From Rhizobium bangladeshense (GTDB lineage: Bacteria > Pseudomonadota > Alphaproteobacteria > Rhizobiales > Rhizobiaceae), in contig NZ_CP071613.1 of the NCBI RefSeq assembly GCF_017357245.1, positions 558,001 to 622,000 on the forward strand: a DNA stretch of 64,000 nt, written 5' to 3'. A program made the translations under genes and the position numbers. Shown one piece after another: positions 39,877 to 50,570 of the stretch (position 1 is its first letter; every line of letters begins with the position of its first letter). A model generated the notes under the pieces. It was not told where the DNA came from. It did no database searches and was given only the letters and a program-made list of their open reading frames with translations.

Positions 39877-41127
39877 ATGTCACAACGAGCAGGCAGCGCC
39901 GACCTTCCCCTTCACGGGGGACGCGTGCCGCATTGGCTCGGCGACCGGATGACGCGGCTGGGAACGCTGATCACCGAGGCAATCATCCATCACTACGGTC
40001 GCGACGAATTCCTGCGCCGGCTCGCCCACCCTTTCTGGTTCCAGTCCTTCGGCGCGGTCATGGGCATGGACTGGCATTCCTCCGGGATCACGACCAGCGT
40101 TCTCGGTGCGCTGAAGCGAGGGCTTAAGCCGCGCGCTGGCGAACTTGGCCTGCATGTCTGCGGCGGCCGAGGCACGCATTCGCGCAAGACCCCGCAGGAG
40201 CTCGTTTCGATCGGCGAACGCGTCGGCCTCGACGGGGAGGGGCTGGCGACGACGAGCCGCCTCATCGCCAAGGTCGACAGCGCCGCGCTTCAGGATGGCT
40301 TCGACCTTTATCTCCACGGCTTCATCGTCGCCGATGACGGTCATTGGGTGGTGGTGCAGCAGGGCATGAACGGCGACCGGCGGCAGGCCCGGCGCTATCA
40401 CTGGCTCTCCGAAGGGCTGGAAAGCTTCGTCGACTCGCCGCATGCGGCAATCGAAGGCAGGAGCCAGGGTGAGATCGTCAATCTCGCCGATAAACGCGCC
40501 GAGCGCTCGCGGCGTGGCCAGCTCGACCTCCTGGCAACGCTGGGCCCCGACCGGATCGTTCGAGAAGCCGCGGCACTGCTGCGCGCCCAAGAGCCGGCGC
40601 CCGAACCCGCCGAACAGCCGCTGCTGCCGCATCTCATCATGCCCGCCCATCACGATGTGCGGGAGAGCGACGTGAACATGCGCCGCCTGCACGGAAATCT
40701 GGCTGCCGCGGCCGACCGCGGGCCGACGGATTTCCAGGAACTGCTGCTCGTTCCCGGCGTCGGCGCCCGGACGGTGAAGGCGCTGGCGATGGTGGCGGAG
40801 GTCGTACACGGCGCACCCTGCCGTTTTTCCGATCCGGCGCGCTTCTCGATCGCCCATGGCGGCAAGGACCGCCATCCCTTCCCGGTGCCGCTCAAGGTCT
40901 ATGACGAGACGATTGGCGTGATGAAGTCGGCCGTGCGCAAAGGCAAGCTCGGACTTGAGGAGGAGTTGCAGGCGCTGAAGCGCCTGGACGAGCAATCTCG
41001 GCAGATGGAACGCTACGTCACCGGCCCCGACCTCAAGGAGATCATCGCCGGCGAATTTCGCCAATCGGCCGAGCTCGGAGGCCGCAGCGTCTTCGGCTGG
41101 GAGCCGCCGCCGGCCACGGATAGTTAA
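39877..41127 (+). CDS. DUF763 family protein
   Basis: A 416-residue soluble protein with DUF763 hallmarks: an N-terminal ADLPLHGGRVPHWLGDRMTRLG, FWFQSFGAVMGMDWHSSG, and HVCGGRGTHSRKTPQEL. In the C-terminal half a helix-hairpin-helix (LLLVPGVGARTVKALAMVAE) suggests nucleic-acid binding. DUF763 is widespread in archaea and thermophiles and patchy in proteobacteria; its function is unknown. AAGGAAAC precedes the ATG. It starts 102 bases from the divergent phospholipase D and converges on EamA with a 3-base gap. Confidence 0.85.
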   Translation: MSQRAGSADLPLHGGRVPHWLGDRMTRLGTLITEAIIHHYGRDEFLRRLAHPFWFQSFGAVMGMDWHSSGITTSVLGALKRGLKPRAGELGLHVCGGRGTHSRKTPQELVSIGERVGLDGEGLATTSRLIAKVDSAALQDGFDLYLHGFIVADDGHWVVVQQGMNGDRRQARRYHWLSEGLESFVDSPHAAIEGRSQGEIVNLADKRAERSRRGQLDLLATLGPDRIVREAAALLRAQEPAPEPAEQPLLPHLIMPAHHDVRESDVNMRRLHGNLAAAADRGPTDFQELLLVPGVGARTVKALAMVAEVVHGAPCRFSDPARFSIAHGGKDRHPFPVPLKVYDETIGVMKSAVRKGKLGLEEELQALKRLDEQSRQMERYVTGPDLKEIIAGEFRQSAELGGRSVFGWEPPPATDS

Positions 41128-41130
41128 TCC

Positions 41131-42048
41131 TCAATGCCCATCCGGCGGGACGGCTTCGGTCGGAATCGTTTCCTTCAAATTCTTTCGATGGAAGATGAAG
41201 AGACCGGCAAAGACGATGATTGCGGCTCCGATGATGATTTGCGCATCGGGAATGTCATTGAAGAAGATGTAGCCCAGTAAGATCGCCCAGAGCAGCAGCG
41301 TATATTGCAGCGGCGCCAGCAGCGATGCCGGCGCGAGCTTGAGCGAGCGGGTGATCAGCAGATGCGCGCAGGTGGCGACGATGCCGAGCAGCAGCATGCC
41401 GGCCCAATCGATGGATGTTGCGGGCTGCCAGTTGCCGATGCTGAGTATGATGCCTGTTAGGAGTGCGGCGATCGTCTGCCAGGTTACCAGCGTCGTGTCG
41501 CTGGTCGAGCGCAGGTAGCGGCTCATCACCAGTGACAGCGCAAAGGAAAAGCTGCCGGCGAGGCCAAAGAGCGACGGAAGCGAGAGCATCGCCGTCGACG
41601 GACGCAGCGCGATGACGACGCCGGCGAAGCCGAGCAGAACGGCGAGCCAACGGCGCCAGCCGATCTTTTCCCCGAGAAAGAAATGCGAGAGCGCCGCAAT
41701 GTAGATCGGCCCGGCCATGTAGAAGGTCATGACGTCGGCGAGCGGCAGATAGGCGACGGCAGCGTAGAACAGCGCGACATCGGCCGTCGCCATGACGACC
41801 CGCATGAACTGCAACCCTTTCTGCTCGACGCGGAAGAGGGCCATCGGCCCTTGCCGCAGGATCATCGGCCCGAGCACAATGAAGGCCCCCACCGAACGGA
41901 TCACCAGTACCTGGCCGACGGCGAAGCTCGCCATCAGCCACTTGCCCATCGCATCGTTGAGCGCAAAGAGGAGATCGCCGAGCAGCATCAGCACAACGCC
42001 CATCACGATCAGGTTTCCGGCATTGGCAGCGGCCGTGGTGGTCTTCAT
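41131..42048 (-). CDS. EamA/DMT-family transporter
   Basis: A 305-residue inner-membrane protein with ten predicted helices in two EamA repeats (VLMLLGDLLFALNDAMGKWL opens the first; LVTWQTIAALLTGIIL lies in the second). Drug/metabolite exporters of this type move amino acids, metabolites or toxic compounds. The start chosen is the ATG after GAGG (MKTTTAAANAG); the 38-codon extension upstream reads into the regulatory region. It is divergent from the sugar/polyol operon, with a palindromic operator candidate between them, so both may answer to the same regulator. Confidence 0.88.
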   Translation of the reverse strand: MKTTTAAANAGNLIVMGVVLMLLGDLLFALNDAMGKWLMASFAVGQVLVIRSVGAFIVLGPMILRQGPMALFRVEQKGLQFMRVVMATADVALFYAAVAYLPLADVMTFYMAGPIYIAALSHFFLGEKIGWRRWLAVLLGFAGVVIALRPSTAMLSLPSLFGLAGSFSFALSLVMSRYLRSTSDTTLVTWQTIAALLTGIILSIGNWQPATSIDWAGMLLLGIVATCAHLLITRSLKLAPASLLAPLQYTLLLWAILLGYIFFNDIPDAQIIIGAAIIVFAGLFIFHRKNLKETIPTEAVPPDGH

Positions 42049-42146
42049 CTCACGTATCCTCGAAAAAGCGGCCGCGCATGCGCGGCCACGTGCGGCTTCG
42101 GTCTTAACGCTGCCGATGTCAAGCGCACCAGGCGAAGCCTTAAAGG

Positions 42147-42204
42147 ATGAAATATATTTCATGCCATGAATTATATTGACATATGTTTGCTGTTGCGATT
42201 AGCT
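42147..42204 (+). promoter_or_regulatory. Palindromic operator and sigma-70-like promoter of the polyol operon
   Basis: ATGAAATATATTTCAT (42147-42162) is a perfect 16-base palindrome in an otherwise GC-rich stretch. It is followed by TTGACA (42176-42181), a 17-base spacer and TTAGCT (42199-42204). The palindrome abuts the -35 box, so a repressor there could block transcription of the operon and, divergently, of the EamA gene. The SorC-type regulator encoded in the operon is the obvious candidate. Confidence 0.55.
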
Positions 42205-42309
42205 CTCCATACCGGACTTCGAGGAGGAACTCCGGTCTTCAATGGATCATCGGCAGCCGCTTGGGCGCCGCCGGATATTTGGGAGGGGCTTCGGCCTCGA
42301 GGAGGAAAC

Positions 42310-43335
42310 TTGCGCAAATTTCTAACCACGACTGCATTGGCAGTCCTCGCATCGACACTTTTCGCCGGCGGAGGCAGCGCGACGGAAAACCCGTTCCGCT
42401 GCAAGCCGGGTGAAAAATACGTCATGAATGTCATGGTTTCGGGTGTCGAATATTGGTTCCCGGTCTATGAAATGTTCAAACAGGCCGGTCAGCAGCTCGG
42501 GTGCGAAACCGCCTATACCGGCACGCCGGAATATGACGTCAACAAGCAGATCGCCACCTTCGATCAGGCGCTGGCCCAGAACCCGGCTGGCATCCTCGTT
42601 CATCCGATGAACTCGGACCCGTTCATCGAACCGATCAACCGGGCGATCGACCAGGGCACGGCGGTCGTCACCTTCGCGGCCGACGCACCGCTTTCCAAGC
42701 GCATCTCGTTCGTCACGTCGGACAATACCCGCGAAGGCACCTATGCGGCCGACGCGATTGCCGAAAAGATGGGCGGCAAGGGTGAATATGCCGTTCTTGA
42801 AAATCCCGGCCAGGACAATCACGACAAGCGTATCGCCGCCTTCATCGCCCGCATGGAGGAAAAATATCCGGACATGAAGCTGGTCGGCCGCGCGGCGTCC
42901 AACCAGGACCCGAACAAGGCCTACCAGGGCCTGATGAGCCTGGTGCAGGCCCATCCGAACCTTGGCGCCGTCTTCATGCCGGAGGCGAATTCGGCAATCG
43001 GCGCTGCCCAGGCCAACAAGGAAAGCGGCGGCAAGATCCTCGTCATGTGCGCCGACGTCAACGCCAATATTCTCGACATGATCAAGGCAGGCGAGGTGTT
43101 CGGCTCGATCAATCCGAACCAGGGCATGCAGGGTTACATGGGCTTCATGCTCCTGTGGCTTGCCAAGCATCCGGAGCTGATCGATCCGATGAATGACGCC
43201 AAGCGCGTCGGCTTCAACCCGATGAGTATTCCCTTCGTCGATAACGGATTGTCGATCGTCACGGCTAGCAATGCCGATGACTTCTACTGGGACAAGTATC
43301 TGAAGCGGCGGGGCACCAAAGGCATCGAGGAGTAG
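42310..43335 (+). CDS. Sugar/polyol ABC binding protein
   Basis: A 341-residue exported protein of the ribose-type (peripla_BP_4) family. It starts at TTG, six bases after a very strong GAGGAGGA; an ATG 48 codons upstream has no such site. The signal peptide (about 24 residues) ends AGGGSA. The mature domain shows [38 protein letters not shown] and [17 protein letters not shown]. It has two or three Cys. First gene of the 11.4-kb operon. Ligand probably a monosaccharide or polyol. Confidence 0.9.
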   Translation: MRKFLTTTALAVLASTLFAGGGSATENPFRCKPGEKYVMNVMVSGVEYWFPVYEMFKQAGQQLGCETAYTGTPEYDVNKQIATFDQALAQNPAGILVHPMNSDPFIEPINRAIDQGTAVVTFAADAPLSKRISFVTSDNTREGTYAADAIAEKMGGKGEYAVLENPGQDNHDKRIAAFIARMEEKYPDMKLVGRAASNQDPNKAYQGLMSLVQAHPNLGAVFMPEANSAIGAAQANKESGGKILVMCADVNANILDMIKAGEVFGSINPNQGMQGYMGFMLLWLAKHPELIDPMNDAKRVGFNPMSIPFVDNGLSIVTASNADDFYWDKYLKRRGTKGIEE

Positions 43336-43347
43336 GTCTTTGTGCCG

Positions 43348-43376
43348 GCTGTCCGGGGCAGGAAACTCCGGACAGC
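43348..43376 (+). terminator. Intercistronic stem-loop after binding-protein gene
   Basis: GCTGTCCGG and CCGGACAGC form a perfect 9-bp stem around an 11-base loop, in the 65-base gap between the binding-protein stop and the ATPase start. No T-tract. Like the one at 32.2 kb it probably attenuates or stabilises so that binding protein exceeds the membrane subunits. Confidence 0.55.
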
Positions 43377-43400
43377 TACCGTGAGCGTGAGGAGGAGAGG

Positions 43401-44942
43401 ATGATGGCTTCGGTGCCGGTTCTGGAAATCCGCAATGTCAGCAAGCACTTCGGTGCGGTGAAGGCGTTGACGGATGTGAGCTTCAGCCTGGATAAAGGCG
43501 AGATTCATGCGCTTTGCGGCGAAAACGGCGCGGGCAAATCGACGCTGATGAACATCATTGCCGGCGTGCTGCAGCCGAGCGAGGGAGCCATTCTCGTCGA
43601 TGGCGTGCCGGTCAAGGTGACGTCGCCTGCCGCGGCGCAGGCGCTTGGGATTGGGCTGGTGCATCAGGAAATCGCGCTCTGCCCTGATGCGACGGTAGCC
43701 GAGAACATGTTCATGGCCGCCACCAACCGCCGCCGCTCGCCTCTCATGAATTACGGCAGTCTGGAGCGCAATGCGCAGATCGTGATGAATCGTCTCGCCC
43801 CGATCGACGTGCGACTTAAAGTCGGCGACTTGCCGATATCCAGCCAGCAGCTTGTCGAGATTGCCAAGGCACTGACGCTCGATTGTCGCGTTCTGATCTT
43901 CGACGAACCGACGGCGGCATTGACCGAAGCAGAAGCCCAGATCCTCTTCGGAATCGTTCGTGACCTCAAGGCGCAGGGCATTTCGATCATCTATATCAGC
44001 CACCGCATGGCCGAAATCTTCAGCCTGTGCGACCGCGTCACGGTATTTCGTGATGGCCGCTATGTCTCGACGGAGAAGGTCGCGGGCCTGACCCCGGACG
44101 ATGTCGTGCGCCGCATGGTCGGACGCGAGATTACCCAGCTCTATCCGGAAAAGCAGGCGCCGGCGGAGCGGACCGGCGAGCTCATTTTGAGCGTCCGCGG
44201 TCTCGGCGACGGCAGCCGCTTCGAGGATGTAAATTTCGAACTGCGCAAGGGTGAAATTCTTGGTGTCGGCGGGCTGATCGGCTCGGGTCGCACCGAGATA
44301 GCCGAAGGCATTTGCGGATTGCGGCCGGTGATCGCCGGCGAGGTGGAGCTGCACGGACAGCGGCTGCGAGCACGTTCCTATGCGCAGGCCGCACAGGCGG
44401 GCATCGTCTACCTGTCGGAAGACCGGAAAGGCTCCGGCATTTTCCTGGATCTCTCCGTTGCTCGCAACATTGCGGTTCTCGATCTGAAATCGCTGACCGG
44501 ACCGCTTGGACTGTTAAATTCCGCGGCCGAAGCGGATCGTGCCCGCACCCTGGCCCGGCAGCTCGGCGTGCGGATGGGCGGCATCGATATGCCGGTTTCG
44601 TCGCTGTCGGGCGGAAACCAGCAAAAGGTGGCGATTGCCAAGCAGTTGGCGGTCAACCCCAGGGTCATTCTGATGGACGAGCCGACCCGCGGCATCGATG
44701 TCGGCGCGAAGTCAGAAATCCACCGGCTGCTGCGCGATCTGGCGCGCTCCGGCATCGGCATCGTCGTCATCTCGTCGGAACTGCCGGAACTTCTCGGTCT
44801 GTGCGACCGGGTGCTGGTCATCCACGAAGGCACGGTTGCCGGCGAGGTGGAGGGCGAGACGATGACGGAAGAAGCGATCATGCGGCTCGCGTCGGGTGTC
44901 GGCCGCCACGGTAAGTCAGGGGCATCAGAGCATGCCGCGTAG
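43401..44942 (+). CDS. Sugar ABC ATPase (RbsA/MglA type)
   Basis: A 513-residue double ATPase. The first domain has [22 protein letters not shown] and [15 protein letters not shown]. The second has [18 protein letters not shown] in place of a canonical Walker A, and [18 protein letters not shown] with [18 protein letters not shown], the usual asymmetry of this class. AGGAGGAG stands before the ATG. Energises uptake with the permease that follows. Confidence 0.95.
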   Translation: MMASVPVLEIRNVSKHFGAVKALTDVSFSLDKGEIHALCGENGAGKSTLMNIIAGVLQPSEGAILVDGVPVKVTSPAAAQALGIGLVHQEIALCPDATVAENMFMAATNRRRSPLMNYGSLERNAQIVMNRLAPIDVRLKVGDLPISSQQLVEIAKALTLDCRVLIFDEPTAALTEAEAQILFGIVRDLKAQGISIIYISHRMAEIFSLCDRVTVFRDGRYVSTEKVAGLTPDDVVRRMVGREITQLYPEKQAPAERTGELILSVRGLGDGSRFEDVNFELRKGEILGVGGLIGSGRTEIAEGICGLRPVIAGEVELHGQRLRARSYAQAAQAGIVYLSEDRKGSGIFLDLSVARNIAVLDLKSLTGPLGLLNSAAEADRARTLARQLGVRMGGIDMPVSSLSGGNQQKVAIAKQLAVNPRVILMDEPTRGIDVGAKSEIHRLLRDLARSGIGIVVISSELPELLGLCDRVLVIHEGTVAGEVEGETMTEEAIMRLASGVGRHGKSGASEHAA

Positions 44943-44970
44943 AGAAAAAGCAGGGGCAGGAGACAAGGTC

Positions 44971-45963
44971 ATGGCGGACGCTACGTTGGCAACGGCACAT
45001 CATTCACGCATACCGGGCTGGAAGCGGCTGGGGACGATGCGCGAGGCGGGACTGATCGCTATCATCCTGGCGCTCTGCGTCGCGATGAGCTTTGCCTCGC
45101 CGCATTTCCTGACGCTCGGCAACTTCCGGGCAATGCTGATGTCGTTCTCGGTGGAGGGGATCGTCGTCGTCGGCATGACCATCCTGTTGATCGTCGGCGG
45201 CATCGACCTGTCGGTCGGTTCGGTCGTCTGTTTCTCAATGGTGCTGTCGGGCTCCCTGTTCCTGATGGGCCTCGATCCGTGGAGCGCATCTTTGATCGGG
45301 ATCATCGCCAGCGGCCTGATCGGCTGCGCCATGGGCTTTTTCGTCACGGTCGTGGGGCTCAATCACTTCATTACTTCGCTTGCGGCGATGGTGATCGTGC
45401 GTGGCATCTGCCTGATCATTACCAAGGGCACGCCGCTGTCGCTGTTCACCTTGCCGCCCTCGTTCAAAGCGGTCGGGCAGGGCACGTTCTACGGTGTCCC
45501 CTATGTGATCCTGATTTTTGTTGCGGTCGTCATGCTGTTCGATTTCCTGCTGCGCCGGGCAACCGCCTTCCGCAAGGTGTTCTACACCGGCAGCAACGAG
45601 AAGGCCGCGCTCTATTCCGGTATAAAGACCAGGCAGGTGAAGTTCTGGGTGACGGTGCTCTGTGCCACGCTGTCCGGTGTCGCCGGGACGATCTACATGT
45701 CACGCTTCGGTGCCGCGACGCCGACCTTCGGTGTCGGCATGGAGCTCAACATCATCGCAGCCGCGGTGATTGGCGGTGCGTCGCTGAACGGCGGCTCCGG
45801 AACGATTTTGGGAGCAATCCTCGGCATCGCCCTGCTGTCGGTCGTCACAAGCTCGTTGATCTTGCTCAACGTGTCCGTCTATTGGCAAGACATGATCAAA
45901 GGCTGCATTCTGCTGACCGCCGTTTCGATCGACCATTTCCTGCACAAGCGGAAGGCTGCCTGA
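44971..45963 (+). CDS. Sugar ABC permease (RbsC type)
   Basis: A 330-residue inner-membrane protein with about eight to ten helices and the family motifs VVGMTILLIVGGIDLSVGS and AAVIGGASLNGGSGT. I chose the ATG after CAGGAGA (MADATLATAHH); an ATG 13 codons upstream overlaps the ATPase stop and is the alternative. With the preceding two genes it completes a ribose-type importer. Confidence 0.93.
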   Translation: MADATLATAHHSRIPGWKRLGTMREAGLIAIILALCVAMSFASPHFLTLGNFRAMLMSFSVEGIVVVGMTILLIVGGIDLSVGSVVCFSMVLSGSLFLMGLDPWSASLIGIIASGLIGCAMGFFVTVVGLNHFITSLAAMVIVRGICLIITKGTPLSLFTLPPSFKAVGQGTFYGVPYVILIFVAVVMLFDFLLRRATAFRKVFYTGSNEKAALYSGIKTRQVKFWVTVLCATLSGVAGTIYMSRFGAATPTFGVGMELNIIAAAVIGGASLNGGSGTILGAILGIALLSVVTSSLILLNVSVYWQDMIKGCILLTAVSIDHFLHKRKAA

Positions 45964-45964
45964 T

Positions 45965-46965
45965 ATGCCGATAGCCAAGCTCAAACCCGCAAACGCGCCG
46001 CGCGAGGAAATCGTCGTCGCCCGGCAAATGCACCAGGCTCTGGTCCTGCATTTTCTCGAGGGACTGACACAGTCCCAGATTGCCGATCAGCTCGGCATCT
46101 CGCACGCCACCGTCAACCGCCTGATCAAGCGCGGCCGCCAGCTCGGTCTGGTCGAGATCAAGATCAAATCGCCGGTCGAGCCGCTGGTCGATATGGAAGA
46201 ACAGCTGCAGGCGCTTGGCGGCATCGGCCGCGCCGTGGTGGTGCCGACAGTATCGGACAATCCGCAAACGGCGCTTCAAGCCGTCGGCGAAGCCGCAGCA
46301 CGATTGCTGCTGGAAGAGATCACCGACGGCGATACGATCTGCATTACCGGTGGTAAGGGCGTGAGTGCCGTTGTTGCCGGGCTGAAGCCGCCGCGTCGTT
46401 TTGATGTCCAGGTCATTCCGGCGACGGGCTGCGTGCAGGGGAAGCACTATACCGACGTCAACCATGTCTCGACCCTGATGGCGGACCGGCTCGGAGGTCA
46501 TTCCTATCAGATCCATGCGCCTCTCTTTGCCGACGATGCCGAGCAGCGGGCGATGCTGATCAACATGCGTTCCGTCGCAGACGTATTCAAACGGGCGCGC
46601 GAGGCGAAGGTGGCAATGGTCGGCATAGGCTCGATCCTGTCGGACGATTCGAGCTACTACGACCTGCATCCGTCCTCCAGCACCGACCGCGCCGCGATCG
46701 AGCGGTCCGGCGCTTCCTGCGAATTGCTGGCGCATCTGCTCGATGATCATGGTCAAGTCTGCGACTACAGCCTCAACCGCTCGCTGGTGTCGCTGACGCT
46801 GCCGGAATTCGCTTCGATCCCTACCAAGATCGGTGTTGCGAGCGGACCGAACAAGGCCGGCCCGATCCTCAGCGTCCTGCGCGGCAATCATCTGGACACG
46901 CTGGTGACCGACGAAGCGACGGGTGCGCGGGTGTTGGCGCTGGCAAGTGGCGAAGGAAAATGGGC

Positions 46966-46969
<4 letters not shown>
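45965..46969 (+). CDS. SorC/DeoR-type sugar-binding regulator
   Basis: A 334-residue regulator. The N-terminal helix-turn-helix (LVLHFLEGLTQSQIADQLGI, SHATVNRLIKRGRQLGLVEI) precedes a SorC sugar-phosphate-binding domain (GDTICITGGKGVSAVVAGL, MVGIGSILSDDSSYYD, CDYSLNRSLVSL). LsrR and EryD belong to this family and respond to phosphorylated sugars or polyols made by the kinase of the same operon. It starts 1 base after the permease and its stop overlaps the aldo-keto reductase start. Probably the repressor of the operon, acting at the 42.15-kb palindrome. Confidence 0.9.
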
Positions 46970-47961
<992 letters not shown>

Positions 47962-47972
47962 CGGACGCCATC

Positions 47973-49721
47973 ATGAAGCGTGAAGAGATATTGGACGGGC
48001 TTCGCCAGAGCCCGAAGGTGGACGTGTGCGTTATCGGCGGCGGCATAAACGGCATCAGCGTCTTTCGGGAGCTGGCGCTGCAGGGGCTGAAAGTACTGCT
48101 CGTCGAGAAGCACGACTATTGCTCCGGTGCCAGTTCGGCGCTGTCGCGCATGGTCCATGGTGGGCTGCGCTATCTTGAAAACGGCGAATTCAAGCTGGTG
48201 CAGGAATCGCTGGTCGAGCGGGATCGGCTGTTGCGCAACGCGCCGCATTATATTGCGCCGCTGCCGACGACGGTGCCCGTGTTCGATATTTTTTCCGGCC
48301 TCGGCAACGGCATCGTCCGCTTCCTGGGACTCAGCCGTCGTCCGAGCCGCCGCGGCGCTGTCGCCGTCAAAGCCGGACTCAGCATCTATGATTTCCTGAC
48401 ACGCAAGCGGGCACTGATGCCGCGCCACCAGTTTCGCGGCCGGCGAACGACGCTTAGCAAGTGGCCGGCGCTCAACCCCGATATCAAAAGTTCCGCCACC
48501 TATTTCGACGCCTGGGTCAGCCATCCTGAGCGATTGGGCATCGAGCTTCTGCAGGACGGTCTTGCAACAGAGTCCGGGTCGGTGGCGCTGAACTACGCCG
48601 AACTGCAACGGGCGGAGGGCGGCGGGTACCGCCTCGCGGACCGGATCGGCGGAGCATCCCTTGCCCTCGAACCGGCGCTGATCGTCAATGCCACCGGCGG
48701 CTGGATCGACATCGCCAATCAGACCCTGTTTTCACCGGACGCGCGGCCGGCGGCGCTGATCGGAGGCACCAAGGGTTCGCATCTGATCATCGACAATGCG
48801 GACCTGCGCGACGCGCTTGCCGGTCACATGATCTATTACGAGAACGAGGACGGGCGGATCTGCATTCTGTTTCCCTATCTGGGCAAGGTTCTCGTCGGCT
48901 CCACCGATATCCGCGTCGATGATCCGGCAACAGTGCGCTGCGAGGCGGATGAGCGTGATTATATTCTGCAATCGCTCGCCTTCGTGCTGCCGGGCATTGT
49001 CATCCGGCGGGAGCAGATCGTTTTCCAGTTTTCCGGCGTACGACCGCTGCCGGCCAGTACCGACAGTTTTACCGGACGCATCCCGCGCGATCACTTCTGC
49101 ACTGTGCTGGAGCAGCCCGAGGGTGATCCGCCTGTGCTCTGCATGATCGGCGGCAAGTGGACGACATTCCGCTCATTCGGCGAGCTCGCCGCCGACATGA
49201 CACTGGAGCGGCTCGGCAGAAAGCGCCGGATCGAGACCTCAGAGCGCCCGATCGGCGGCGGCCGGCAGTATCCATCCGACAAGACCCGGTGGTCGGTGAC
49301 GCTGGCCCAAAGAACCGGAATTTCCAGCGAACGGGCCGCCGAGCTTTTTGACCGTTACGGTACGGAGGCCGAAGAAATCGCTGTGTTCATTGCGGCCGGG
49401 CCGGACGTGGTGATGCCGAAGTCCGGATATTCCCAGCGGGAACTGCAGTTCCTGATCCGCAATGAAGCAGTAGAGCATCTTGACGATCTGCTGTTGCGGC
49501 GCACGACGCTGTCCGTCTCCGGCGAGCTTTCGCTCGACATGATGGATGCCGTGCTCGACCTGCTGGCTCAGGAAAAGCGCTGGACCGTGGAGCAGCGCGC
49601 CAGCGAGCGCGACCGTTTTCTCACCCTTCTCAGCGAACGCCATGGCGTCGACGAAGACATGCTTTCCGCAAGGAACGAACCAAGGAGCACGAAATGCGAT
49701 ACAACAGCAAAGTCCGGATGA
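47973..49721 (+). CDS. GlpD-family FAD phosphopolyol dehydrogenase
   Basis: A 582-residue flavoprotein. The N-terminal FAD motif VCVIGGGINGISVFRELAL, the GlpD signatures SALSRMVHGGLRYLENGEF and GTKGSHLIIDN, GKWTTFRSFGELAADM, and a C-terminal helical cap (residues about 420-580) all fit glycerol-3-phosphate dehydrogenase GlpD. EryB, erythritol-1-phosphate dehydrogenase, is a relative. In this operon, with a sugar kinase and aldolase, oxidation of a phosphorylated polyol is more likely than plain glycerol metabolism. Its 3' end overlaps the aldolase start by 28 bases. Confidence 0.88.
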   Translation: MKREEILDGLRQSPKVDVCVIGGGINGISVFRELALQGLKVLLVEKHDYCSGASSALSRMVHGGLRYLENGEFKLVQESLVERDRLLRNAPHYIAPLPTTVPVFDIFSGLGNGIVRFLGLSRRPSRRGAVAVKAGLSIYDFLTRKRALMPRHQFRGRRTTLSKWPALNPDIKSSATYFDAWVSHPERLGIELLQDGLATESGSVALNYAELQRAEGGGYRLADRIGGASLALEPALIVNATGGWIDIANQTLFSPDARPAALIGGTKGSHLIIDNADLRDALAGHMIYYENEDGRICILFPYLGKVLVGSTDIRVDDPATVRCEADERDYILQSLAFVLPGIVIRREQIVFQFSGVRPLPASTDSFTGRIPRDHFCTVLEQPEGDPPVLCMIGGKWTTFRSFGELAADMTLERLGRKRRIETSERPIGGGRQYPSDKTRWSVTLAQRTGISSERAAELFDRYGTEAEEIAVFIAAGPDVVMPKSGYSQRELQFLIRNEAVEHLDDLLLRRTTLSVSGELSLDMMDAVLDLLAQEKRWTVEQRASERDRFLTLLSERHGVDEDMLSARNEPRSTKCDTTAKSG

Positions 49722-50536
49722 ATCGGCTGTTCGGCGGCGGCCGCTGCCTCGACGTGGCGGTCGATCACGGCGTCTGCAACGAGCCGTCTTTCCTCAACGG
49801 GCTCGAGGACATCGAGGCCGTCGTCAAGGCGCTGGTCTCCGCCAGGCCGGACGCGATCCAGATGAACTATGGCCAGGCGGACCTGCTGCAGGACGTGTCC
49901 GGCAAGGACAAGCCAGCATTGGTGATGCGCATCGACATGGGCAATCCCTACAACCGGATCCGCCACCGCGACATGTGGGCCGTGCTGCAGAACGAGGCTG
50001 AGCCGCTCATCGGCGCCATCGAGATGGACGCGGCGTGCGTCGTCGTCAACCTGTTCATGCTGCCGGACGAGCCGGACCTGTTCCGCCAGTGCGTGCAGAA
50101 CATCTCTCGCGTGCGAGCCGACTGCGACAAATATGGCATGCCGCTGATGATCGAGCCGCTGGTGATGCAGCCGGTCACCGAAAAGGGCGGCTACATGGTC
50201 GACGGCGATACCGACAAGATCGTCACGCTGACGCGGCTTGCCCGCGAAATGGGCGCCGATATCGTCAAGGCCGATCCTACCGATAATGCCGAAGAGTTTC
50301 ACAGGGTGGTGGAGGCCGCGCGCTGCCCGGTTCTGGTGCGCGGCGGCGGCAGGGAAGACCTGCGCGCGGTCTTCGACAAATCTGCGGCCTTGATGCGGCA
50401 GGGCGCAATGGGCATGGTTTACGGGCGCAACATCTATCAGCATGCCAATCCGAGCGCGGTGGTGCGCGGTCTGATGGCCATCGTGCATGATGACGCGAGC
50501 GGCGAACAGGCCTCAGCGCTCTACCACCAAGGCTGA
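49694..50536 (+). CDS. Class I aldolase, LsrF/DhnA family
   Basis: A 280-residue (beta/alpha)8 Schiff-base aldolase. Motifs: CLDVAVDHGVCNEPSFL, AIQMNYGQADLL, MPLMIEPLVMQP, and ADIVKADPTD with the Schiff-base Lys. LsrF, YihT and DhnA-type fructose-bisphosphate aldolase share it. It begins 28 bases inside the GlpD-like gene with AAGGAG as ribosome-binding site. It probably cleaves a phosphorylated ketose to dihydroxyacetone phosphate or another C3 unit; substrate inferred from context only. Confidence 0.87.
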   Translation: MRYNSKVRMNRLFGGGRCLDVAVDHGVCNEPSFLNGLEDIEAVVKALVSARPDAIQMNYGQADLLQDVSGKDKPALVMRIDMGNPYNRIRHRDMWAVLQNEAEPLIGAIEMDAACVVVNLFMLPDEPDLFRQCVQNISRVRADCDKYGMPLMIEPLVMQPVTEKGGYMVDGDTDKIVTLTRLAREMGADIVKADPTDNAEEFHRVVEAARCPVLVRGGGREDLRAVFDKSAALMRQGAMGMVYGRNIYQHANPSAVVRGLMAIVHDDASGEQASALYHQG

Positions 50537-50570
50537 ATTTCACGTTTCGAACCTTGGGAGGGGTTCCCGC

